From: Trichobilharzia szidati
Taxonomy: Eukaryota > Platyhelminthes > Trematoda > Strigeidida > Schistosomatidae
DNA length: 64,000 bases
Direction of reading: 5' to 3'
NCBI GenBank assembly: GCA_944472155.2
Contig: OX235271.1
Coordinates: 38,552,633 to 38,616,632 of the forward strand
Part shown: positions 21,180-32,224 of the stretch, piece by piece
Layout of the letters: every line of letters begins with the position of its first letter
Position numbering within the stretch: position 1 is the stretch's first letter
Made by a program: the position numbers and the translations under genes
The notes under the pieces: model-generated
What the model saw: the letters and a program-made list of their open reading frames with translations, nothing else
Databases searched by the model: none
What the model was told of the DNA's origin: nothing

Positions 21180-22070
21180 TTCCCCATTTTGTAGATTAGT
21201 TGATCAAATGAGTAATTGCCACTATGTCTATTGACTGTTGGTGGACTTGAGTGACAAGCCCCATCAGCATTACTGAGTTACTCACTTAAACGACATCCAG
21301 TTTTTTCAAACTATTAAGGAAGTTCGAAACTCGTGTTTCATGCTAGTTACTACTTGTCAGTCACTTGTATTCATAATCTACTAACCTAACATTGTAGGGT
21401 TATAAAATCAGATGAAATGTTAATGAGTATAAAACTAAGTCCAGCGGTTAGAATTCCTAGCTCCAATTTAGGTGGCCCAATTTTGTTTGACTCAAGTTGT
21501 GTGAGTATCTTCTGAGTTAGCGGTTCAGTGGTATAATGCTCACCACTCAGTCACGTATTCTGTTTTCCATTCACAGCCAACACACTCATAAACCTTGCCT
21601 AATCTACTAACTGATAGTAAGCTCAGGAAAAAAAGGAAAATTTCTGGATGTGAGGCTAGAAAGCCTACATAGTATAACTAACACCACCGCTATCGAAACT
21701 TCAAAGCCTGAAGACCAATATACCGCTGAAACACTGATATAATCAAATCTCAAAACTAACATAAAATGGAAATTCAGCAAGCGATTTAACTAAAATCTGG
21801 CGACTGCTTAACTTATTAGATGAGAACTTGCTCCATTTTACTTCTGTAGATACGATCTGAAGTCTCAAATAACGTTTAGCTTATTTTATACACCAAATAA
21901 TCAGCATGACTATTCAATGTTGACTCAATGCCCACACACTATACTCTAAACAATAGTATTATTATTACCATTATTTCACAGACAGAAATTAAAATATAAA
22001 GAATTTTCAGAATTTTTAAAATGTTATGTTAGGATAATTATTTTATTTTATTTTTTCCTAGTTAAAAAAT
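21180..22070. other. Mostly unassigned; possible worn SINE-1 at 21515-21740
   Basis: At 21515-21740 a plus-strand stretch (AGCGGTTCAGTGGTATAATG, later GATGTGAGGCTAGAAAGC and GAAACTTCAAAGCCTG) resembles SINE-1 in order but is strongly diverged. The remainder is unrecognised. Confidence 0.35.
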
Positions 22071-22079
22071 TCTATATTC

Positions 22080-23190
22080 TAGAGATGTAGCCTTCATGAA
22101 AAAAGGCTAAATGGCTTTCAGTCAGAAATCAGCCAGTGGTCCAAGGAAAATGGTCTTACCTTAGACCTTTCCAATTTCACCTTTAGGCATAAATTCAACC
22201 TAAACACACTGGTAAGCTCTCACGAGGTATGCAACGTAGATGGCACTGAAATAGAAACCAAGTCGGAAATTAAATACCTAGGTGTCATTCTATCTGCTGA
22301 TCTTTCCTGGTCGTCTCATATCTTGGCGATTTCTAAGAAAATATTCCGTCTTATCTTCTATATCAAGAAGTTAAGACATTCTGGTATAACCCAACCCTTA
22401 CTCCTACAATTCGTTAACTCTTGCATCCTGCCTATTATTCTCTATTGTTCCCCCTTAGTTTCTCCAGGGCTACTGAAGAAAGACCATGACATATTTCGCA
22501 GGATGTTAAAGGTTGTCAGCAGGGTAAGCAACGTGTCACTTAACCAGCTTGTTGTTATTATTCTGGTTGACAGGCACATGGACTCATGTGAAAAATGGGC
22601 CAAATCCATTTTATCTAACTCACACCACCCTCTTCACTCACAACTCTCCCCTTGCATCTCATCAGGTAAAACCAGAAGCCTATATAGAAAACTATATGCT
22701 CGCACCAGCAAGTACAAAAACTCAACCATACCCTACTTAGCTCGTGTTCTGTGTGATAAAGAAAGCATTAGGCGTGACGCCTATAATTCATTAAATAGTC
22801 AGTAGAACAACTGGACCTCGTCTTTCCAACTCATATCATTTATAGGTACAACATTTTCTTTCTTTCTTTTCCATTTTTCTCTTTCTTTTTTTCTTTTCTT
22901 CCGTTATGTGCTCCTTTGTTTCTTTCTCCCACTTACGCCAGTAAATGTGATAGCACCTACTTTTCTAACACCTTCAAACACTGTTTCAACTTTGGCTTTG
23001 CTACCGACGTGCCAATATGTTGTTGTCATAATGAACTGAGATCTCCTTAATCTATGTAGAATTCTGTTTATTGGTAATGTACTAACTGGATGCAATACTG
23101 TAGAAAAAATGCTGAGAATTCCATTCTGTATCACAAGTACTGTTTTGGAATAAAGCAAATTATTATTCCTATAATTATTATTATTGAAGA
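22080..23190 (+). mobile_element. CR1/Jockey-group LINE, 5'-truncated, with 3' tail
   Basis: The C-terminal RT part (22104-22805) is followed by the 3' untranslated region. That region ends in GAGAATTCCATTCTGTATCA, then GGAATAAAGCAAATTATTATT with an ATT-rich end. The same ending is found at 39.8 kb and, inverted, at 36.2 kb. A microsatellite-like 3' end without poly(A) fits CR1-type elements. Confidence 0.84.
22104..22805 (+). pseudogene. CR1-like LINE reverse transcriptase, C-terminal part
   Basis: The frame is open for about 230 codons. It reads LNGFQSEISQWSKENGLTLD, then SEIKYLGVILSADLSWSSHI, FYIKKLRHSGITQPLLLQFV, NSCILPIILYCSPLVSPG and, near the end, CISSGKTRSLYRKLYARTSK. It covers the RT thumb and the C-terminal domain. 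The catalytic Y-A-D-D and everything before it are missing. It matches the copies at 38.8 and 62.8 kb, the latter with RT motifs upstream. No native start is present because of 5' truncation. Confidence 0.86.
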
Positions 23191-23194
23191 CCTT

Positions 23195-23650
23195 TTGTTT
23201 TCTTAGCATACACATAAAGTCACTGCATGTTACATCTTTTAAGAATGTCATTACATCACTGTGTCACTCGACTGAAGTTTAAATTGCCTATTTTTGTTGT
23301 TAGTTCTTCTTTTTGATTATATTATATTTTCCTTCAGTGTCATAAAGTCATGCTTAGAGAATAACTTATAAAGTTAATTTTTCAAGAAACTTATTACAAC
23401 GCGTTCCCTTTGGTCATTTTCACGAAAGTAAGAAAAAACAAGCTAGATTCGTCGAAGAAATATGTGGACACTTTTATTCTGAGGCTTCTCTTCAACTACA
23501 GACAGCTAATTCGTAGGATTAACAAGATAAGAACGTATATTGAAATAATAGAGTAGAATTGTAGCTTAGGTGGATGATTTTGAATTATTTGTGTTCTCTG
23601 AGCTGGTTGATTTTATTGCAAAGCTTTATGAAAAAAATGGAATTAACAGC
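23195..23650. other. Unassigned DNA
   Basis: I see no gene or recognised repeat. Confidence 0.35.
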
Positions 23651-23654
23651 TCTG

Positions 23655-24125
23655 CCTGCAATTAAACCAAAACTCCTAGGTACGTTACGTTGATGACACA
23701 TTTGTAATAAATAAAATAAATGATTTGGAATAAACCCATAAAAATAATGAAAAAAACATTCGAAGATATCAAGTTCTCAACAGAAGAAGAATTAGACAAC
23801 AAAATCCAATTTATAGATGTCTTAAACAAGAGAACCAACACAGGAGATTTAGAAACAAAGTATATGGAAAATTGATACACACAGACCAAATACTCAACCA
23901 TAGTAGTAAAAGCCATCTGACAGAATATTCAGATTCAAATTTCAAGTCAATAAACACTATCATAACTGATGAAATTGAACAACTAGTCACAGCAAAGTTT
24001 TCCAGGGGATGCGATTAAGTATCATTGATGGAGAATTGAAATGAGTTTACTTCATAGTGATGTTGGCGCTGAATATATTGTCCAGGTGGAAGGCAATGGA
24101 TGCTTTGGAAATAAACTATCAAACT
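23655..24125 (+). mobile_element. PLE-C fragment: RT motif C region joined to tail
   Basis: The plus strand shows RYVDDTFVINKINDLE at about 23680-23730, which is the PLE RT catalytic Y-V-D-D box. Shifted frames follow with FEDIKFSTEEELDNKIQF and THTDQILNHSS. At about 24066 the sequence jumps to the PLE-C tail, where GCGCTGAATATATTGTCC..GGCAAT resembles the PLE-C hammerhead. Everything between is deleted. The Y-V-D-D is intact, but the frame around it is broken. Confidence 0.76.
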
Positions 24126-24299
24126 CAAAGAATGCAACCACACTGGAATGTTATATTTATCCTACGGCATGACTGAAACGTCTGCATTACGACGGCGATA
24201 TATCAACAGGAACAGAGTGTTTCGATGCAATAGTACCAACCAAAGAGTAATCCGAATAGATTTTCTGACAGAAAACTGCATCTCAAATCAACAATATTA

Positions 24300-24602
24300 A
24301 GGTTTACAAGATTTCATGATGAGCTGAAATCAATTAGAGAACCACTAGAAAACCTGCAGGTATTACAAGACTGCTGTTTTGTCCTATTTTGGGACTCTTC
24401 ACAGTACCTATCCGCCAGCGTTCGATCCCAGAACCTTCTGCACACAAGGTGAGCTCATACACCATTCAGCCACTGGGACCCGGTCAATTGCCAGGCCACG
24501 AATTCTAACTTCTGTCAATTCACGACATAATGCGACTAATAGCCAGTGTCTTCGGCGAGTATTTGTCCTCACACTCGACTGGTCACGACTTCCTACTTCT
24601 CA
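24300..24602 (-). mobile_element. SINE-2 copy, minus-strand part
   Basis: It holds the hammerhead region (on the minus strand GTGAAGAGTCCC..ATAGGACAAAAC), the tRNA-like block and the 5' half up to TAGTCGCATTATGTCG (minus strand). Its stem II, GTCC with GGAC, is well preserved. GAAA is changed to AAAA. Confidence 0.76.
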
Positions 24603-24690
24603 CTTCCAATGGTCCTCTAACCGATGTCACGTCATGAAGAAATCCTGTAACCAATCAGTCAAATCCCAACAAACTAATACTTGAATAATA
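24603..24690 (+). mobile_element. SINE-2 3' end, plus-strand part
   Basis: TCCAATGGTCCTCTAACCG through CAAACTAATACTTGAATAA is the SINE-2 3' part on the opposite strand. It is joined to the preceding copy with no spacer. Confidence 0.7.
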
Positions 24691-24694
24691 AAGT

Positions 24695-25050
24695 CTGTCA
24701 TTCATCTTCAGTCACCAACCACTACAACAGTTATTACTTCTATTTAATTTCGCTAATACAACCATCTGTTAACTCGCAAAAATTCTATAAAGAAATCTCT
24801 TCACATACTCGGAATCACTTTCTTATTAAACTTAAAGACTTTTTTAAAAAATGTGAAGTAATTTTATAGTTTTCAGTCCCATTCTTATAAATTAAACGTG
24901 TGCCAGTTGAGAATTTAATCGTTAAAAAGCTATTCAGTTAAGCTGACCTTTAGCAACATGCAGTCAGACGGCAAAAGACTTTAGCATTAAATAGAATAAA
25001 TCGTGGAAAATACCCATCAGAATATTAAAAAGAAAAGACCAAGCACCTCA
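24695..25050. other. Unassigned DNA
   Basis: I see no gene or recognised repeat. Confidence 0.35.
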
Positions 25051-25054
25051 GAAA

Positions 25055-26500
25055 AGATATCCATTTAGCGATTTTGTCCTCTAAAGCCGTACAATAACAT
25101 CTATGCGCACAAGTTTACACAGATACAATTATTATTCATTTTCATATAAAGGTGATAATAATCTCCAACTTCTTATGCAAATTTGAAGGTGCGAATATAG
25201 ATTAAAAGAGAACTTAGCAACTAAATCTCTTAGGGTTAGAAAACAGTTGCGTTATATGTAACAAGTGTGAACAAGATGAGCATGAGAACTAACCAATATA
25301 ATAGTCTTTATAAATGAAAATGGAGAAAAATTATCGAAATTAAAAAAACAAAAAATAAAGACTTGGGAGTGTATTGGTTGGACCAGTTTCCTCTAAACAT
25401 ATAGCTTTAGCTTTTCTATGCATTTGGCGAGGGCTTCTGTAGTACACAGAAATCTGAAATACACCGCATTTTATAGATTTTTCTTCACTTCGTAAGTGAT
25501 TTCGAATGATAAATCAGTTGAGATGTCGTGACAGGTGTTGACTAGGTGTTCAATTATGGCGCTTCTGATTGGACCACTGCCTTCTCCTTCCAACCATGCT
25601 AAGTAATGTTTTCTAAGATGTTTTGACAGAACCTACATAGAACCACCTATTTACCTAGATCCACATGAGCGAATAAATCGATATATGCATATTTCAGTGG
25701 TCATGTGAGAGAGATTGTCCTTCATATTACTTAGAAGCACTGGGACGTAAAGAATATCATTCCAAGAGTTACTTCAGGAACTGTCTTGTTTAGGGAGCTA
25801 GAGATTGTCCCCTTTAGGATATCTGCTCTTAAGCCTCCCCTGAAGTCCATATTTATATTCAGTATTTTTTGGTAATGAAATGCATTCTTCTCTTTTTGGC
25901 TTTGTTTTGATGTTCGTCCCCTCGAAAATTGCAGGGTATCCATTTTGAGCCTGAATATTTTTGAGAAGTGAGAGCTCTTCTTCTAAGCGTTCAGTGCCGC
26001 AAATTCTTCTGATACAGTGGTTAAATGAAATGGTGAAAGCTCTTTCTTGATTGATAGATATCCAACCACAGAAGTTTGTTAGTTGACAATTCCATGGTGG
26101 CTTCCTGTGGATGGGTCTTTTCAGAGTCCTATCACCTCTTCTTGTCAATTCTACATGAAGAAATGGAATATTTGGTTCATTTTCTAATTCTATTGAGAAT
26201 TCATGTGAAGTATGGCAATTATTAAATTTCTGGAAGATACAATTTAAATCGGAATTATCATGACAGACAATAAAAATATCGTTAACACATCTTTTGTACG
26301 GCAGTAATCCGTCTAGTGTTGATTTAAAAATCCCGTTTTCTCAACTAACCGTAAAGCAGTCTGCCAAAATTGGGCCAAGAGGAAAGCCCATAGCAATCGA
26401 ATCTTTCCGCCTCTAGACACCGTCGTTGAAGATAAATTGTACATTAAATATGCATTCAACAATAACTCGTTTCGATGTGTCGATATGTCGTCCACAGGTA
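25055..26500 (-). mobile_element. PLE-B, longest copy: RT palm to nuclease and tail
   Basis: On the minus strand it runs from the end of the RT fingers/palm (26490) through motifs B and C, the thumb, the linker and GIY-YIG (to about 25390) to the tail end near 25060 (AGATATCCATTTAGCGATTT). It has no fold-back partner nearby. It is 5'-truncated. Confidence 0.85.
25385..26490 (-). pseudogene. PLE-B RT palm/thumb plus GIY-YIG polyprotein
   Basis: Motif B reads DSIAMGFPLGPILADCF near 26350-26405. Motif C reads KRCVNDIFIVCHD at 26270-26295, so the usual Y-V-D-D is C-V-N-D and one catalytic aspartate is lost. SIELENEPNIPFLHVELTR and ERLEEELSLLKNIQAQNGYP then lead to the linker, LPKNTEYKYGLQGRLKSRYP and the nuclease (GEGSGPIRSAIIEHLVNTCH). 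Several stops and shifts are present. This copy best shows the PLE domain order RT, thumb, linker, nuclease. Confidence 0.85.
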
Positions 26501-26509
26501 GAACAGATA

Positions 26510-27125
26510 GTTTACTTCACAAGTTGATGTACAGTTACTGGAAAATGCTTAAATTCTACATTTAAATCTCCATTTGCACACATTCTTCGTTCTGTGCTTC
26601 TTCTGTCCCCTTCTCATGCTTTATATATATAGTTTCATTAGAATCTGTCATTTCTCCTCCATGCAACTTAATCTCACAGAATACATCACTCAGAATATAC
26701 TACTTACAAAATCCTGTCAGTATCATACGCTACCCCCAAACGACAAAATTCCTAAAAATCCAAGATAATTGCAGTCAGTAGAATGAGAAATAAACTAATT
26801 ATCTTAAGGTAAGGCATATTTTGGAGAAAAAGAAAAAGGAATGAGACAAATTATACAAATGCGCACAAGATTTGTTCAGAATTAAATGTGCTATTCGTTT
26901 TTTCAAATAAGCAGCATATACAGTTAAAAACGTCAATCATTTTTGCCTGCAGATACATTTGTTAAAATCAGACACGAATGTTAAATTCCACACGGAGAAC
27001 AAGTGATTATTATCTATTTTTACTTTTTTATACTTGTTTCATCTCTTCCTCCTAAATTCTTAATTGAAACGGATAGTTCAGAAAATATTTGAAGCAGTCT
27101 GATCATTGGTAATAGTCAAAATGAT
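26510..27125. other. Unassigned DNA
   Basis: A short frame at 26574-26768 has no recognisable motif. Nothing else is supported. Confidence 0.35.
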
Positions 27126-27129
27126 TTCA

Positions 27130-27345
27130 AGATCCCATTTTGTATCCTCCTTTGAGCTTTAAGTGTAGCATACGGCTTGAAGCCTGAGCTTTGAAGTTTC
27201 TGTGGTGGTGTGTTTTTTTTATTTTTACGATGTGGAGTTGCCAGCTTCATGCTCGAACCTTCTTTTTTTACCTTACCAGGTATCGAACCCCAGATCATTT
27301 CTGTGGTTGGCAAGCCTCCTTAAGCTGAACCAGTGAACATCAAAA
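27130..27345 (-). mobile_element. Worn SINE-1 copy
   Basis: The minus strand keeps a B-box-like TGGGGTTCGATACCTGG, the body motif and a tail with GCTTCAAGCCGTATGCTACA. All parts are diverged. Confidence 0.55.
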
Positions 27346-27654
27346 ACCTAACTAGATATTTATTTATCCAATGCAGACAAATCTAAAAATCCACTAAGTT
27401 TAACAATTTTTTGCATGGAGTACTTCGAAGTTCTGACTGACTTAACCCTTTAGCTCAAAATCTAAGTCGAACATCGACATTTACTTTGTGGTTCCATTTA
27501 ACACAAGTAATTAAACGAACAAATGTATAATTGGAAAGTTGTATTTCTTAATTGTTTCTTTTGGGGACTAGATAGACAGAATATTTCGCCTGCCACTAAT
27601 AACTAACTGTATGTATTTCACCTATGCGATGCAGATAAAACCTTTTTTCTACTC

Positions 27655-27845
27655 TTTGAGTTTCAAGTGCAACATAGAACATTTCAGATCCAGGATCTTG
27701 AAGTCTGAGTGACAGTGTTGTCATTTTTTAATAGTAAGGTCACTGGCCTCACACCCGAGATGAGGTTTAGTAGTGCGCTGGCTAGGAATCAAATCTGAAC
27801 CTTGTGCATGGTTGGTGAGCATTCTGCAAATGAACCATGAAGGGG
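27655..27845 (-). mobile_element. Worn SINE-1 copy
   Basis: A SINE-1-like head (CACCAACCATGCACAAGGTT on the minus strand) and tail (GTTCTATGTTGCACTTG) flank a poor body. Confidence 0.5.
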
Positions 27846-27849
27846 TAGA

Positions 27850-29310
27850 CGGTATTAGTTCAAATATATATATGTACAGTAAAAGGTTAGCTCATCTGTT
27901 CAAACTTACATTTTCTAACGACATAACACTAAAAAGGGAAATAAAAGACCAATGAATGCCTAGCCTTCAAGTAGATTTTGATTGTAACCAATGGTTTCCT
28001 TGGTCACAAGGGGAATTTATCTGACGAATCATATTTTTTCATAGATTGACACTCAGAGATTTCATGAAATGATGGGAATTTGCAGTCTATTAGTCCTTCT
28101 CTTTCCACCCATCCAATGTCGATTCCACTAACATTCCACGGGCTAAGATATGAGTTAACCAACTTAAGTAATAAAGGTAAACAACTTTATTTACTGATCA
28201 GTCTGTCCTATTTAGAACTCTGTGGATAGGAAATTTTGCTTCCTTCATAATTAGCACAGTATTGCAGAAGTCCAAATGAGACTAAAGGGGAATTTCGCGT
28301 CTTAAGACGGAGGAACAATCACTCTCAAACTGTACATTATACCCTGTATTTCCTCACTTTCTTTCCCCAATAAACTGTGTTGTCTGCATACATTAAGTCA
28401 AATTACCAGTCCCTCTAAAGTAGACTGTTCTTTGCAAAATTAGCTGAAGATATTCAATGGATGTTTAGAGGCTGACGATACTGAAGTCCGTGGATTGTAC
28501 GGAGTACACTCACGCAAGATCTAATACCAACAACTTCTATAGTATTCGTTCCGCGTAAACCAAAGACAAAGCAAAAGACCACAATTGATCGTCCAAATTA
28601 CGAGATATATTTCGGGAATAAATCGTAGAGCAAGATGAATGCTTAGCTGGCTAGTGATCGTGCATGAACGTGACACGACTTAGTAAAAAACGGCATTAAT
28701 GTTTGACTGGAAGCCTTCAGCTAGACAAGTCGACTTAAACAGTGAGGGTCAGCATCCAATGTTTAGTGATGATTGCTATGGTCATTAATTTTGGGGAATT
28801 ATTCACCGTTACAGATGTAAACATACATACAGCAGAGCTAAACGAAATGCGCAAAAGGATAAATCTTTGACGGACATCTGTCAACCATTTCACTCTACAG
28901 AATAAATAGATATAAGCTCTAACGCACTAGTATAACTTCCAGCCTTTGTCTGTATGATTCATAATTTATCATGCTTTGATTTTATTGTTAGTAACATATT
29001 TTCCATATCTCTGGTATTGCTATGGTATGTGCCACTGACAAGAATTTATAAGCAGTTTGTTTCGTATGATGTCTTCTCAAGAATATTCTGTAGTAGAGCT
29101 ACAGATTAAGTTGCGAAGAGGAAAAATGACAGATCTTTGTGAAACAATGTAGACAGAATGAAAGGAAGACACGACAGACAGAATATGAAGAACCTGTACA
29201 GGTGGAAATTTCACTGAAAGGTTTTTTTTGACAAATTGTTGTTTAGCAAATTTATTGTGTTCTGTTAGCACCGCCTATCACTCTCAATGTACGTGATAGG
29301 CAAAGCTTTG
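27850..29310. other. Unassigned DNA, 1.4 kb
   Basis: I cannot support a gene here. A CCCCAATAAACTGTGTTGTC string near 28365 superficially resembles an LTR polyadenylation region, but no second copy or coding part lies nearby. Confidence 0.35.
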
Positions 29311-29314
29311 ACTA

Positions 29315-29940
29315 ATAAAGACCCAGTGATCAACTTCTCCTTCTACTTACCTTTATTACTTTTTAGAAGCGTATCTCTTTCTGTTCTTATCGTATATTAG
29401 TTTATTTGTCATTTAAACTCACTCAGGGACTAGCTCTGTAGTCTAAAATACTCTACTGATCCAATTAGACAAGCTAATATCCCTCAATGACTTTGAGGTC
29501 AACTGAATAAAACAGACCAGTAAATCAAGACCAGTCATGTTATTAGAACATAAAAATTTAGCTAAGTTTAGAAGTTCAATAAGTGAATAGCTAAGAAGAA
29601 AACTCACTGATTGAAATGCATGCAGACCGGTAGACCGGAAAGTGGAGAGAGGGAGAGGCTGATCACTGATTCTTTATTCATAGAATCTACACCTAACACG
29701 TACAATTATAATGACTCAATCTCAAAACCAGATATATGGAAAATATTACAACCAAAAAGATCAAAGGACAATAAATATTGGTTTTATATGAAGAAAGTTT
29801 GGAAGTACCTTGACATGAATATAAGCAGCAAACTGCACTTAAAATCTAACCAGTAAAAAATACTGTATCGCCGTGTAACTTTATCAGATACAATTATTAT
29901 TTGTGATGAAATAAAGCATTTAGTTATTCAAATTATTCAG
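29315..29940 (+). mobile_element. PLE-A copy, degraded, with short inverted piece
   Basis: The plus strand has the linker (CTCACTCAGGGACTAGCTCT), the nuclease remnant and the end peptide RERLITDSLFIESTPNTYNY with SKPDIWKILQPK (29640-29760). At 29315-29360 a minus-strand bit of the PLE-A coding end is visible, again suggesting an inverted 5' part. Confidence 0.74.
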
Positions 29941-29944
29941 TAGA

Positions 29945-30420
29945 GATCATACTTACATTTCAAATCATTGCACTTTCAGCCAGTTAAACGGACAAGTTTA
30001 GTTTCGTCATTCTTCAATATTTTTATAAATAGCCCCATGGCTATTATTTCAGTGCTCAAGCGTTAAACACCTTTAGAAAATAACCCACTCAAGATGCCAC
30101 AGTGTGCTGTGTTAATAAAGGAAATCATGGAAATTGTTTGAATTATCGCCTTGGTCTTTTCCTCCAATAATTCAATTGCCTTTCTTATAAGTGAACAACT
30201 AACCCATTTTTCTAATCCGTAGCCTCGCTAAGACACCTACCTCTGGCACTTTTTCGTTACCATTTTAAACACTTGATAACTCCCCCTTAAGTGATTACAA
30301 TTAGTGGGTAGACTTTTTTGTCTACAGTTACGCGGATATTGTTTCATATTACTTTTAAATCAGAATGAATGCCTTTTTTATATGTGCTTATTCTTGGTTT
30401 TAAATTAAAAAGCAATTATG
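29945..30420. other. Unassigned DNA
   Basis: I see no gene or recognised repeat. Confidence 0.35.
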
Positions 30421-30424
30421 TCAA

Positions 30425-30530
30425 AGGGAAGACGTTCGGCGAATAGATTCTTTTCGATGGCGATTTCATTCACATAGTCGCAAAATCGCATTTATATATA
30501 ATTATTTGTGTGTGTGTGTGTATGTGTACA
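30425..30530 (-). mobile_element. PLE-B-type tail, inverted piece
   Basis: On the minus strand GAAATCGCCATCGAAAAGAA followed by CTATTCGCCGAAC matches PLE-B tails (48.75 and 47.8 kb). A TG/TATG dinucleotide-rich run at 30508-30530 follows. It is probably the inverted 5' repeat of the PLE at 31.15-32.2 kb, now separated by Sm-alpha copies. Confidence 0.6.
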
Positions 30531-30689
30531 TGCGGTTTGTCAAGTTTGCATAATTCATTAGGTAATATAAGGATGATCTAATACAGAAACAAGGTTAATT
30601 AGACAGCAGCTAAAGTACGATTGAGTTATTTGATTGAATCGTAGATTTTCCCGTCGATTGATTGAATCGAAGTACTCTGCCTCAGGTTG

Positions 30690-30870
30690 ACATGTCGGCT
30701 TCTGGCGCAGATGCTTCGAAGATGTAATTAGAAGTTAATTGGTGGATGATGACTAGCACTGGAATCCAGGATGCACATTTCCTCCTATTTGGGACTCGTC
30801 ACTGCATGTATCTGCATTTCACAGTGAATCATGATGTTCACACCGAGGCTTGAACCCAATGCCCATACTT
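30690..30870 (-). mobile_element. Sm-alpha-like retroposon, left arm of inverted pair
   Basis: On the minus strand a hammerhead (30767-30815) is followed by CATCCTGGATTCCAGTGC and then AGTCATCATCCACC, the typical Sm-alpha downstream sequence. It pairs with the plus-strand copy at 30885-31015 as an inverted repeat with arms of about 110 bp. Confidence 0.78.
30767..30815 (-). ncRNA. Sm-alpha hammerhead ribozyme, partly decayed
   Basis: On the minus strand the core reads GTGACGA (30796-30802; C3 to G, U7 to C). Stem II is GTCC..AGGAG around CAAAT. GAAA is intact (30778-30781). ATGTGCAT forms stem III, and CTGG starts the stem I 3' strand. The string GAGTCCCAAATAGGA is the same as in the well-known Schistosoma mansoni hammerhead. 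Activity is uncertain because C3 is changed. Confidence 0.72.
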
Positions 30871-30884
30871 TCAATCGGCGAAGC

Positions 30885-31015
30885 GTTATCTGTGGGAACA
30901 TCATGACTCACTGCGGAATGCAGGTACATCTAGATGACGATTCTCAAATAGGAAAAAATGCGCATCCTGGATTTCACTAATAGTCACCATCCACCAATTA
31001 AGGTTGAATTAGTAG
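30885..31015 (+). mobile_element. Sm-alpha-like retroposon, right arm of inverted pair
   Basis: GAACATCATGACTCACTGCG and GGTACATCTAGATGACG lead into the hammerhead and then CATCCTGGATTTCAC..GTCACCATCCACC. It mirrors 30690-30870. Confidence 0.77.
30918..30975 (+). ncRNA. Sm-alpha hammerhead ribozyme, decayed
   Basis: CTAG (30930-30933) pairs with CTGG (30967-30970) at the base of stem I. The core is ATGACGA and stem II is TTCTC..TAGGAA. The GAAA box is AAAA, which should abolish activity. Stem III is the palindrome ATGCGCAT. Confidence 0.65.
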
Positions 31016-31149
31016 GCTAGATGACGTAACATAATGGCTAAAATGTTTCAACTTAGGTCAGGATAGCAACAGAGGTAATTACAGGTACAGACTAAGTGGT
31101 GGTGGAATAGAGAACAATGCCTTTTAAATTAGGACTAAAATTGAGCAAA

Positions 31150-32220
31150 TAAATTGGATGGCTTAACATAAACGACTGGAAAGTGATCGTTGGTCAACTC
31201 AGTAACTGTGGTAATGAGGTGTAGAAATTGATTCGTTTGGGACTCTGTCTAAGAAGTAAGAAACCTATTTTCATAAAACTCGACTACAAGGGCAACGACA
31301 TTATGAGGATGGTAAATAAAAGAATAAGCGCAGCCCTGTCTAGGACGTATCCTGCAGCATTATTAGTCTCTCTATCCCGAAAAACCTCCTCACTGGTGCA
31401 GTCAAAGATAGACAAGTACCCCTCACATGTTACCTCCAACTGTGTATACCAATTCACATGTATATGCAGGAGCAGTTACATTGGAAGAACAGAGAGGAGG
31501 GCTTACGTCAGATTCTGCGAACATGTACCAAGGAGCTTCCAGTTAGAGGGACCGAATTGTTTAAGTTCTTCAATCGCCAAACACCTGATTGACACAGAAC
31601 ACCGAGTAGATGTGCTTGAATCATTCGAAATAATTCACAGATAAAGTACCTCATGTCTTCTAAGGTTTGCTGAAGCTATAGCAATAAAACGGTTGAAGCC
31701 TGACGTATGCGTACAAAAAGAATCCGTTGTTGGACTTCAATTACCCTGGTGACTCACTTCTTGGCAACTCTTTGTTTTCTAATTTTGTTAACTTATCTTT
31801 TCACTTCACCCCCCTTTATGTTCCGCTTGACTCTCTTAAGAGATAACTTTTCTTGATCTTCTGAGTTCCGCTCATTGTATTACATCATCAACTTCTCATC
31901 TGACCTCATGTGCACCGAAATTTTAAAATTTTGATCTTCTCTTATCCAATTACGTGACTATTACTAATTTTCCTTTGTTACCACCCCAACAACACAACTG
32001 TTAATTAATTTTTTTCAAGAAACTTCTCTCTAACAAGATAAATATATATGTAATAACACTTTAGACACCTTGTAAATCGCAACGCCCTATTCCACCATGA
32101 CACTCTGACAATATGCTTGCTAATGGACACAAGTTTGTTCAAATTGTACACTTTTTTATTTTATTAAAGAATTCAGGTTGTACGCAGCTGATGAGAACCA
32201 ACGAAATAAAATGGATCCAG
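31150..32220 (+). mobile_element. PLE-E, divergent PLE with GIY-YIG domain and tail
   Basis: The coding region (31225-31755) is followed by a tail of about 450 bases. The end near 32178-32220 carries CAGCTGATGAGAACCAACGA then AATAAAATGG, a perfect CUGAUGA and a GAAA separated by eight bases. The RT is absent. The inverted partner is probably 30425-30530. Confidence 0.74.
31228..31755 (+). pseudogene. PLE-E GIY-YIG endonuclease region
   Basis: The frame reads KPIFIKLDYKGNDIMRMVNK, then RISAALSRTYPAALLVSLSR, CVYQFTCICRSSYIGRTERR and CEHVPRSFQLEG, ending at a stop after VLESFEIIHR (31644). The following bases continue the family sequence (CLLRFAEAIAIKRLKPDVCV) to about 31752. The core C-I-C-R-S-S-Y-I-G-R-T is intact, so this is the least damaged nuclease domain here, though one stop splits off the last 35 residues. 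No RT precedes it. Confidence 0.82.
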
Positions 32221-32224
32221 ATTA

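Noticed and set aside
28330..28560. Possible LTR (CCCCAATAAACTG.. followed by a CA-rich stretch)
   Set aside because: There is no second copy, no primer binding site and no gag-pol sequence within reach.
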